Shown: positions 1-5,642 of the stretch, piece after piece
How positions within the stretch are numbered: position 1 is the first letter of the stretch
Layout of the letters: the number at the start of each line of letters is the position of its first letter
Origin: an uncultured beta proteobacterium
GTDB taxonomy: Bacteria; Pseudomonadota; Gammaproteobacteria; Burkholderiales; Rhodocyclaceae
Reading direction: 5' to 3'
NCBI GenBank assembly: GCA_903953145.1
Contig: CAJBIL010000137.1
Location: 1 to 7,132, forward strand
DNA: 7,132 bases
Notes under the pieces: generated by a model
What the model saw: only the letters and a program-made list of their open reading frames with translations
Database searches by the model: none
Told to the model about the DNA's origin: nothing
Position numbers and translations under genes: made by a program

Positions 1-1401
1 ATGGTGCCTTTTGCCAGCGTGGCAGACCGGCTCTACCGGATTGTCCGGCAAACCGGCAAGGAACTCGGCAAACGCGCCAACCTTGAGATCCGTGGCGGGC
101 AGGTTGAAATCGACCGCAGCGTCCTCGAGAAAATGGGCGCGCCACTCGAACACCTTTTGCGCAACGCCATCGCACACGGGCTTGAAGCGCGTGAAACGCG
201 GCTGGCACAGGGTAAGCCGGAAATCGGTGAAATCACGCTGACACTGGCGCAGGAAGGCAACGAAATCATCCTCAGTTTTTCCGACGACGGTGCCGGCCTC
301 GACTTTGAGCGCATCCATCGCCGGGGGATTACGGCCGGACTGATTGCCGAAGATGAAGAAATTGATAATGACCGGCTGGTCGACCTGATTTTTATGCCAG
401 GCGTTTCGACGGCGACCGAGCTTTCGCAGATTGCCGGCCGTGGTATCGGTCTGGACATTGTAAAAACCGAAGTCACCAGCCTCGGTGGTCGCATCGAACT
501 TGTTTCTGCCCCGGGCACCGGGACGACTTTCCGCCTCTACATCCCGCTCACGCTGGCGGTGACCCAGGCCCTGCTGGTGCGTACCGGCAACCGTACCTAC
601 GCCATCCCCTCGGTAATGATCGAACAGGTACTTGATCTCAAGGAAGCCGAACTGGCCGGCATTCGCGATGCCGGGGTCGCCGAATGGATGGGTAACAAAT
701 TCCCGTTTAATTTCCTCCCGCATTTGCTTGGCGAAACCCAGGCGCTGCCCGAAATGCGCCGGAAATACTGGGTGCTCCTGCTGCGTAGTGGCAAGCAACG
801 CATTGCCGTTCAGGTCGATGAGCTCAAAGGCAATCAGGAAATCGTCGTCAAGAACATCGGGCCGCAACTGGCCCGGGTCATCGGTATTGACGGCGCAACG
901 GTGCTCGGCAACGGCCAGGTCGTACTCATCCTCAACCCGGTCGCCCTGACCAGCCGCGCACCCACCGTGGCCTTTGCCGCCCCGATCCCGACCTTGCAGA
1001 AACCCTCGGGCAATAATGAGCCGTTGGTGGCGCTACCAACGGTGATGGTGGTCGATGATTCTTTGACCGTGCGCAAAATTACCGGCCGCCTGCTGGCGCG
1101 CGAGGGCTATCAGGTGTTCACCGCGAAAGACGGTGTGGATGCGCTGGAGCAGTTGCTCGACGTATTGCCCGATGTGCTGCTGGTTGATATTGAAATGCCG
1201 CGCATGGACGGCTTCGATTTCACGCGCAACGTGCGTGCCGATGCCCGTTTGAAAGACATCCCGATCATCATGATCACCTCGCGAACGGCCGACAAGCACC
1301 GCAGCTACGCGAAGGAAATCGGCGTCAATCAATACCTCGGCAAGCCTTATCAGGAAGAAGAACTGCTCGGGCTGATCGCTGACTACATCAAGGCAAAATA
1401 A
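1..1401 (+). CDS. chpA: ChpA/PilL-type chemotaxis hybrid histidine kinase, C-terminal part (5' truncated by window)
   Basis: CheA-family kinase with a C-terminal receiver domain. It is expected to autophosphorylate on Hpt domains encoded upstream of the window and pass phosphate to PilG/PilH-like regulators controlling type IV pili. Numbering from the window start, the ATPase domain spans about 1-182: N box HLLRNAIAHGLE (51-62), G1 DDGAGL (95-100), F box around FMPGVST (131-137), G2 GRGIGLDIVK (146-155), then APGTGTTF (170-177). A CheW-like coupling domain follows (about 185-315), then a linker rich in Pro and Ala, then a receiver domain (about 346-464) with acidic pair D352/D353, phosphoacceptor D396 (LLVDIEMPRMDG), T426 and K448-P449. 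The ATG at base 1 is almost certainly an internal Met, because Hpt and dimerisation domains are missing and the kinase homology is already under way. The TAA stop is at 1399-1401. The assignment to ChpA/PilL rather than another CheA-receiver hybrid is inferred from architecture and from proximity to the yqgE-ruvX-pyr block. Confidence 0.87.
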   Translation: MVPFASVADRLYRIVRQTGKELGKRANLEIRGGQVEIDRSVLEKMGAPLEHLLRNAIAHGLEARETRLAQGKPEIGEITLTLAQEGNEIILSFSDDGAGLDFERIHRRGITAGLIAEDEEIDNDRLVDLIFMPGVSTATELSQIAGRGIGLDIVKTEVTSLGGRIELVSAPGTGTTFRLYIPLTLAVTQALLVRTGNRTYAIPSVMIEQVLDLKEAELAGIRDAGVAEWMGNKFPFNFLPHLLGETQALPEMRRKYWVLLLRSGKQRIAVQVDELKGNQEIVVKNIGPQLARVIGIDGATVLGNGQVVLILNPVALTSRAPTVAFAAPIPTLQKPSGNNEPLVALPTVMVVDDSLTVRKITGRLLAREGYQVFTAKDGVDALEQLLDVLPDVLLVDIEMPRMDGFDFTRNVRADARLKDIPIIMITSRTADKHRSYAKEIGVNQYLGKPYQEEELLGLIADYIKAK

Positions 1402-1424
1402 CAACCCAGGCCGATCGTAGGTCG

Positions 1425-1466
1425 GGGTTCACCCCGACATCGGCGGTGGATTGTCGGGGTGAACCC
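1425..1466. repeat. 15-bp perfect stem-loop between convergent genes
   Basis: Bases 1425-1439 pair perfectly with 1452-1466 (GGGTTCACCCCGACA against TGTCGGGGTGAACCC), leaving a 12-base loop. The left arm also belongs to a smaller self-complementary hairpin, GTCGGGG-TTCA-CCCCGAC, at 1421-1438, so two alternative folds compete. It sits 24 bases after the kinase stop and could end transcription of the kinase or of the convergent photolyase gene. However, neither side has a T-run, so it is not a canonical intrinsic terminator. The structure is seen directly; a terminator role is inference. Confidence 0.6.
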
Positions 1467-1497
1467 GCGCAAAGCCCTGCGGGGGCCTCGGGCTCCT

Positions 1498-1545
1498 GGC
1501 CTCGGGCCACGACCTACCGGCGGAGGGCCTCGGGCCACGACCTAC
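1498..1545. repeat. 20-base perfect direct repeat, 28-base period
   Basis: The 20-mer GGCCTCGGGCCACGACCTAC occurs at 1498-1517 and again at 1526-1545. Its first 10 bases also occur at 1484-1493, exactly 14 bases before the first copy, so spacings are 14 and 28. Both full copies end in CGACCTAC, the complement of the GTAGGTCG at the left edge of the island, so either copy could pair with the left end. This looks like local duplication of the right arm of a palindromic element. Confidence 0.7.
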
Positions 1546-1552
1546 GCATCGG

Positions 1553-3061
1553 TTAGGGCGAAACGTCCCGCTTGACGACCGCGTAGCGTTGCAGTGTGCG
1601 ACGCCGCGCTTCGTCATGCTCGACGATTGGGGCGGGTGTATCACGCCCGACAATGACACCGCAGGCCACCTGCTCTGCCGCACTCATGCGCCACGGCGCG
1701 TGAATGTGCTTATCCGGTACGGCCGCTAGCGCCGGCAAATAACGACGGATGAACTTGCCCGCCGGATCAAAGCGCTCGGATTGCGTGATCGGATTAAAAA
1801 TGCGGAACCACGGCTGTGCATCACAGCCCGACGACGCAGCCCATTGCCAGCCACCGTTATTCGCTGCCAGATCGAAATCATTGAGTTGTTGCGCAAACCA
1901 CGCCTCACCGCGTTGCCAGTGAATGCCGAGATCCTTGGTCAGGAACGAGGCCACCACCATACGCAGACGATTGTGCATGTAGCCGGTGTTATTCAGTTGG
2001 TGCATTGCTGCATCAACCAACGGATAGCCAGTGCGTCCGCCGCACCACGCGGCAAAATGTGCATCCGCCTGTGCGCCTTGTTCCCACTCGATGGCATCAA
2101 ACTCCGGCTTGAAAGAGCGCTCGGTGACATGCGGGAAGGTATCGAGAATCATGAAATAAAAATCACGCCAGATCAGCTCGGAAAGCCAGGTCATGGCGCC
2201 TTCGCTGTCCTGTTCGGGATTTTCTGAATTTTTCCCATCACGCACAGCGGCGGCAATGGCGGCGCGGGCAGCACGTACCAGAGCGCGGATCGACACCGTT
2301 CCAAAACGTGAGTGCACCGACAGATACGAAACGCCCTTCACCGCCGGGTAATCACGCTGTGCCCGGTAGCGCCCGATACGCCCGGAAAAATCATCAACCA
2401 GCTGCTGCGCGCCCGGCATGCCGGGGACGATCCCGAGTTGCCGGAGGTCGCTGGCCATAAAGCCCAGATCAGCCAGCGTGGGAATTTCGCCGGTTTCTGT
2501 TGAAATCGCCAATGCGCCTGCGCTTGCAGTATTTGCCGCAGGCCCCTCATGCGCCTGCACATCCTCTTCGGTAAGTCGCTTCAGCCAGGCATTCTTGTAC
2601 GGGGTGAATACGCTGTACGGTCGTCCGGCTTGCGTCAGCACTTCAGGGCCATCGAAAATAACTTGATCCTTGAACGACTCAAATGCAATCCCGGCCTTGC
2701 CGAGCGCTGCTGCTACCGTGGCATCACGCCGCTTGGCCTGTGGCTCATAGTCACGATTGGCGAAAACCGCCGAAACGCCAAGCGCGCCAGCCAGTTTTGG
2801 TAGCTCGCTAACGGCCCAGGCATGACGAACAATCAATGCCCCGCCGCGCTTGCGCAAAGCAGCGTCAAGCGTCAGCAGTGATTGGTGAATGAAGTCGACG
2901 CGGCGGTCTGTCCGGGTGGGTAACTGATCAAGAATTTCCCGGTCGAAAATGAAGACGCAATAGACACGCCGCCCGCGCCGCAAGGCCTCGGCAAGCGCCG
3001 CATGATCGGTATCACGCAGATCGCGCCGGAACCAAACGAGGACAGAATCAAGAATTGCCAC
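1553..3061 (-). CDS. phrB: Deoxyribodipyrimidine photolyase (class I CPD photolyase)
   Basis: Light-driven repair of cyclobutane pyrimidine dimers in DNA using FADH- and an antenna chromophore. The protein is 502 aa, somewhat longer than E. coli PhrB as I recall it (about 470). The N-terminal alpha/beta antenna domain opens with LVWFRRDLRDTDHAAL (8-23) and carries NRDYEPQAKRRD (102-113), with E106 at the position of the E. coli folate-binding Glu. The FAD-binding helical domain has TWLSELIWRDFYF (291-303), TGYPLVDAAMHQLNNTGYMH (344-363), NRLRMVVASFLTKDLGIHW (364-382) and NNGGWQWAAS (401-410). By spacing, W326, W382 and W405 match the electron-transfer triad W306/W359/W382 of the E. coli enzyme, and N401 matches the flavin-facing Asn. 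A linker of lower conservation lies around 274-290. The start is a GTG preceded by AGGTGGT. It is convergent with the kinase gene and divergent from yqgE, hence its own transcription unit. Confidence 0.95.
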   Translation of the reverse strand: MAILDSVLVWFRRDLRDTDHAALAEALRRGRRVYCVFIFDREILDQLPTRTDRRVDFIHQSLLTLDAALRKRGGALIVRHAWAVSELPKLAGALGVSAVFANRDYEPQAKRRDATVAAALGKAGIAFESFKDQVIFDGPEVLTQAGRPYSVFTPYKNAWLKRLTEEDVQAHEGPAANTASAGALAISTETGEIPTLADLGFMASDLRQLGIVPGMPGAQQLVDDFSGRIGRYRAQRDYPAVKGVSYLSVHSRFGTVSIRALVRAARAAIAAAVRDGKNSENPEQDSEGAMTWLSELIWRDFYFMILDTFPHVTERSFKPEFDAIEWEQGAQADAHFAAWCGGRTGYPLVDAAMHQLNNTGYMHNRLRMVVASFLTKDLGIHWQRGEAWFAQQLNDFDLAANNGGWQWAASSGCDAQPWFRIFNPITQSERFDPAGKFIRRYLPALAAVPDKHIHAPWRMSAAEQVACGVIVGRDTPAPIVEHDEARRRTLQRYAVVKRDVSP

Positions 3062-3066
3062 GATTT

Positions 3067-3073
3067 ACCACCT
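3067..3073 (-). promoter_or_regulatory. Ribosome binding site of phrB (supports the GTG start)
   Basis: On the minus strand AGGTGGT lies 5 bases upstream of the GTG codon at 3061-3059. The GTG places the protein start a few residues before the conserved LVWFRRDLR motif, as expected for photolyases, and no good ATG alternative lies nearby. Confidence 0.6.
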
Positions 3074-3078
3074 AAACT

Positions 3079-3107
3079 TTGTGTCAGCCGCCGCCGACGA
3101 TTAAAAT
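3079..3107 (+). promoter_or_regulatory. Possible sigma-70 promoter for the yqgE-ruvX-pyr operon
   Basis: The only gene-free DNA upstream of the operon is 3062-3113. TAAAAT at 3102-3107 matches the -10 consensus in 5 of 6 positions. TTGTGT at 3079-3084, spaced 17 bases, matches the -35 consensus in only 3 of 6. Transcription from it would start at about the yqgE ATG, implying a very short or absent leader. The same AT-rich patch could serve phrB on the other strand. This is weak pattern evidence only. Confidence 0.3.
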
Positions 3108-3113
3108 AAGCTC

Positions 3114-3674
3114 ATGCAAAGTGTCAATCTTACCGATCACTTCCTCATCGCCATGCCGGCAATGACTGATCCCTATTTTTCCAGAACCCTTGTCTATATT
3201 GCCGAACATAATGAGCAAGGTGCGCTCGGCGTGATCGTCAATCGGCCAATCGACATGAATCTGGCCACACTTTTCGAGAAAATCGAGATCCCGCTGGAGG
3301 CCGAAGGGTTTACCAATCTGCCTGTTTTTTTTGGCGGGCCGGTGCAAACGGATCGCGGCTTTGTCCTGCATCGCCCGGTCGGCGAGTGGCAATCAACGCT
3401 TGCCGTCAATTCCCACGTGGGGCTGACCAGCTCGCGCGATGTGCTACAGGCCGTAGCGCTGCACGGACAACCGCACGATGTGATGGTTACGCTCGGCTAC
3501 TCCGGTTGGTCGGCCGGCCAGCTTGAAGCAGAACTCGCCGAAAACGCCTGGCTGACGGTCGCCGCAGACCCCCGCATTCTATTCGATCTGCCTTATGAAG
3601 AGCGCCTTGGCTCGGCCATGGAGACGCTCGGTATCGACTTTACGCATCTCGCCGAAGGCGTTGGGCATGCCTGA
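3114..3674 (+). CDS. yqgE: YqgE/AlgH family protein (UPF0301)
   Basis: Conserved cytosolic protein of 186 aa whose biochemical role is not established. The Pseudomonas homologue AlgH was named from alginate regulation. Family hallmarks are present in order: HFLIAMPAMTDPYFSRTLVY (9-28), then GALGVIVNRP (36-45), FGGPVQTDRGFVLH (73-86) and GYSGWSAGQLEAELAENAWL (128-147). No signal peptide or membrane segment is seen, and full length is typical for the family. The ATG at 3114 puts the first conserved motif at residue 9, as expected. The bases before it carry no convincing Shine-Dalgarno sequence, which fits either weak initiation or a near-leaderless message. It is first gene of the operon, and its last 8 bases overlap the start of ruvX, a pairing conserved across many proteobacteria. 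Confidence 0.95.
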   Translation: MQSVNLTDHFLIAMPAMTDPYFSRTLVYIAEHNEQGALGVIVNRPIDMNLATLFEKIEIPLEAEGFTNLPVFFGGPVQTDRGFVLHRPVGEWQSTLAVNSHVGLTSSRDVLQAVALHGQPHDVMVTLGYSGWSAGQLEAELAENAWLTVAADPRILFDLPYEERLGSAMETLGIDFTHLAEGVGHA

Positions 3675-4146
3675 GGCAGCCCCGCAAACACGCACTGACA
3701 GCATCCAGAACGGCACCGTCCTGGCTTTTGATTTCGGTGAAAAACGGATTGGTGTTGCGGTGGGCGAATGGACACTGTTGCAGGCACACCCGCTCACCGT
3801 CATTCATGGCGAAGCCAACGCCGAGCGATTTGCCGCGATCAGCGCGCTGATCGACGAATGGCGCCCCACCAGCCTCGTCGTCGGCCTGCCGCTGACACTT
3901 GATGGCGAGGCACATGCCATGACTGCACGTTGCACCCGTTTTGCCAACCAGCTGCGTGGCCGCTTCGGGCTCAACGTCGATTACGCCGACGAACGGCTTT
4001 CCTCGATTGAGGCGCAAGAACGCTTGCGTGATTCCGGCCATAACGCCAAAAGCGCCAAAGCCCACCTTGATGCAGTCGCCGCACAACTCATTTTGCAGTG
4101 TTATTTTGATGCTTACCTGGACCGCCCAACCCATGCAACAAACTGA
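3667..4146 (+). CDS. ruvX: Putative pre-16S rRNA nuclease / Holliday junction resolvase-like protein YqgF
   Basis: RNase H-fold nuclease of the YqgF/RuvX family, linked in E. coli to maturation of the 16S rRNA 5' end and earlier proposed as a Holliday junction resolvase. It is 159 aa from the chosen start. Candidate metal-binding acidic residues are all present: D22 in LAFDFGEKRIGVAVG (19-33), E110 in ADERLSS (107-113) and D135 in HLDAVAA (133-139). VVGLPLTLDG (71-80) is the usual core strand motif. The open frame extends upstream inside yqgE, but the ATG at 3667, with GAAGG at 3654-3658 eight bases away, gives a family-like N-terminus. It overlaps the yqgE stop by 8 bases (ATGCCTGA), suggesting translational coupling. 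About 15 residues precede the first conserved strand. Confidence 0.94.
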   Translation: MPEAAPQTRTDSIQNGTVLAFDFGEKRIGVAVGEWTLLQAHPLTVIHGEANAERFAAISALIDEWRPTSLVVGLPLTLDGEAHAMTARCTRFANQLRGRFGLNVDYADERLSSIEAQERLRDSGHNAKSAKAHLDAVAAQLILQCYFDAYLDRPTHATN

Positions 4147-4648
4147 TCTCCCCGATGCCGAGGCGCAGTGCGTCGAACTGGCTGACCTTATCCGCCCGCA
4201 ACTGCGGCCTAATACTGCGCTAATCGGCATCCACAGCGGCGGCGCCTGGATTGCCAAACGTCTGCGTGAGCTGCTTGGCGAAGCCGTATTCCCTGACGAA
4301 ATCGGGCTGATCGACGTCTCTTTCTACCGCGACGATTTCGGCGCCAAAGGGCTGCACCCGCAAATCAAACCGACAGCGATTCCCTTTGATGTCGAAGGTC
4401 GCCCGTTGATCCTCGTTGATGACGTGCTCTACACCGGCCGCACCACCCGCGCGGCGATCAACGAATTATTTGACTATGGCCGCCCGGCAAGCATCCAGTT
4501 GGCCGTCCTCGCCGACAGAGGCGGGCGCGAGTTGCCGATCTGCGCCGAGTTCTGCACCTGGGATATAGACCTTGAACCCGATGAAGAGCTGATTCTCGAA
4601 CCCGACGCCAGTGGCCGGCTGCAATGGAGGCTTGCAGATCATGCCTGA
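4133..4648 (+). CDS. pyrR: PyrR, uracil phosphoribosyltransferase / pyrimidine operon regulator homologue
   Basis: Type I phosphoribosyltransferase-fold protein, 171 aa, of the PyrR family. These proteins convert uracil plus PRPP to UMP and, in Firmicutes, bind pyr leader RNA to cause attenuation. Visible motifs are IGIHSGGAWIAKRL (31-44), the PRPP-binding loop LILVDDVLYTGRTTRAA (92-108, acidic pair D96/D97), and DRGGRELPI (128-136), where Bacillus PyrR has DRGHRELPI as I recall. The ATG at 4133 was chosen because it places the first motif where the family has it. The longer open frame upstream lies inside ruvX and is not family-like. It overlaps ruvX by 14 bases and lacks a clear Shine-Dalgarno sequence, so translation may depend on coupling. 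There is no intergenic leader before pyrB in which a PyrR-controlled attenuator could reside, so RNA-binding regulation of pyrB at this point is unlikely. Confidence 0.93.
   Translation: MQQTDLPDAEAQCVELADLIRPQLRPNTALIGIHSGGAWIAKRLRELLGEAVFPDEIGLIDVSFYRDDFGAKGLHPQIKPTAIPFDVEGRPLILVDDVLYTGRTTRAAINELFDYGRPASIQLAVLADRGGRELPICAEFCTWDIDLEPDEELILEPDASGRLQWRLADHA
4626..4630 (+). promoter_or_regulatory. Ribosome binding site of pyrB, inside pyrR
   Basis: GGAGG lies 10 bases upstream of the ATG at 4641 and within the last codons of pyrR. It favours that start over the in-frame ATG at 4611, which has no such site and would add ten residues encoded inside pyrR. Confidence 0.65.
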
Positions 4649-5639
4649 TTCAACGTATTCACAGCATCGCAATCCACTGCATAAAAACCCTCAACTCAAC
4701 GTCCACGGCGAACTAACGCACCTGCTGTCCATTGACGGCCTGCCGCGTGAAATCCTCACGCACATCCTCGACACCGCCTCGAATTTCCTCGAGGTCTCCG
4801 ACCGCGATGTCAAAAAAGTACCGCTGCTGCGTGGCAAAAGCGTTTTTAACGTCTTCTTCGAAAACTCGACGCGTACCCGCACCACCTTCGAAATCGCTGC
4901 CAAACGCCTCTCGGCGGATGTGATCAACCTTGATGTGACGCGCTCCTCGACTGCCAAGGGCGAGACCTTGCTCGATACGGTCGACAATCTCGTCGCCATG
5001 CATGCCGACATGTTCGTTGTCCGCCACGCTTCAAGCGGCGCCCCTTACTTGATCGCCGACCATCTGCACCGCACCGGGCGCGACGATGTACACGTGGTTA
5101 ATGCCGGTGACGGGCGCCATGCGCACCCGACGCAGGGCCTGCTCGACATGTACACAATTCGCCATTACAAACGCGATTTTGCCAATCTGCGGGTGGCGAT
5201 TGTCGGCGACATCCTGCACTCACGTGTTGCCCGCTCCGACATCCACGCACTGAGTACGCTCGGCGCAGGCGAAATCCGCGCTGTCGGGCCACAAACACTG
5301 CTGCCAACGGCAGTCGAAAGGATGGGCGTGCGCGTTTGCCACGACCTGCGTGAAGGGATCAGGGATTGCGACGTGGTCATCATGCTGCGCCTGCAAAACG
5401 AGCGCATGAACGGCGCTTTACTGCCCTCTGCCCGTGAATATTTCAACTGCTACGGCCTGACGCCGGAAGTCCTGGCCCTGGCCAGGCCCGACGCCATCGT
5501 GATGCACCCGGGCCCGATGAACCGGGGTGTCGAAATCGACTCAGAAGTTGCCGACGGGCCACAAGCCGTCATCCTGCCGCAGGTCACCTTCGGTATCGCC
5601 GTCCGCATGGCGGTCATGAGTATTCTGGCGGGAAACTGA
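4641..5639 (+). CDS. pyrB: Aspartate carbamoyltransferase catalytic subunit
   Basis: Catalyses carbamoyl phosphate + L-aspartate to N-carbamoyl-aspartate, the committed step of pyrimidine synthesis. It is 332 aa. Carbamoyl phosphate site FENSTRTRTTFE (73-84), the mobile-loop segment SSTAKGET (102-109) with K106, HPTQGLLD (162-169), the aspartate-binding RLQNER (250-255), and HPGPMNRGVEI (289-299) are all intact, so it should be active. About 25 residues precede the core fold. In Pseudomonas-type (class A) ATCases a comparable N-terminal extension binds nucleotide effectors and no PyrI chain is used, and no pyrI is present here. The next gene encodes the non-catalytic dihydroorotase-like partner, matching that class. 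The start overlaps pyrR by 8 bases, with the same ATGCCTGA junction as yqgE/ruvX. Confidence 0.97.
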   Translation: MPDSTYSQHRNPLHKNPQLNVHGELTHLLSIDGLPREILTHILDTASNFLEVSDRDVKKVPLLRGKSVFNVFFENSTRTRTTFEIAAKRLSADVINLDVTRSSTAKGETLLDTVDNLVAMHADMFVVRHASSGAPYLIADHLHRTGRDDVHVVNAGDGRHAHPTQGLLDMYTIRHYKRDFANLRVAIVGDILHSRVARSDIHALSTLGAGEIRAVGPQTLLPTAVERMGVRVCHDLREGIRDCDVVIMLRLQNERMNGALLPSAREYFNCYGLTPEVLALARPDAIVMHPGPMNRGVEIDSEVADGPQAVILPQVTFGIAVRMAVMSILAGN

Positions 5640-5642
5640 ACG

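Larger units (their letters stand above)
1416..1546. repeat. Composite intergenic repeat island with outer 9-bp inverted repeat
   Basis: Nearly the whole gap between the two convergent genes is repetitive. The outer ends CGTAGGTCG (1416-1424) and CGACCTACG (1538-1546) are perfect 9-bp inverted repeats. Inside lie a 15-bp perfect stem-loop (1425-1466) and a 20-base direct duplication (1498-1517 and 1526-1545), both listed separately. The element ends 6 bases before the complement of the photolyase stop codon and begins 14 bases after the kinase stop. This resembles the dispersed palindromic intergenic elements of many proteobacterial genomes. Whether it is dispersed here cannot be told from one window. 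It encodes no plausible protein. Confidence 0.7.

Noticed and set aside
1421..1466. Canonical intrinsic terminator for the kinase or phrB
   Set aside because: The stem-loop is strong, but there is no T-run after it on either strand, so it is reported as repeat structure rather than as a terminator.
1484..1545. CRISPR array suggested by the repeats
   Set aside because: Only two full copies separated by 8 bases, far too short for spacers, and no cas genes in the window.
1781..2227. 148-codon plus-strand frame inside phrB
   Set aside because: Antisense shadow of conserved photolyase sequence (FAD-binding region), with no recognisable motif.
3595..3666. N-terminal 24-residue extension of RuvX from the ATG at 3595
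   Set aside because: It lies inside the conserved end of yqgE, is not family-like, and the ATG at 3667 has a suitable ribosome site.
3941..4132. 64-residue upstream extension of PyrR
   Set aside because: It is encoded wholly within the conserved C-terminal half of ruvX in another frame; the Met at 4133 gives the normal PyrR N-terminus.
3640..4257. 205-codon open frame on the minus strand across ruvX and pyrR
   Set aside because: It lies antisense to two strongly recognised genes, spans their junction and has no family-like motifs; long antisense frames are expected in GC-rich coding DNA.
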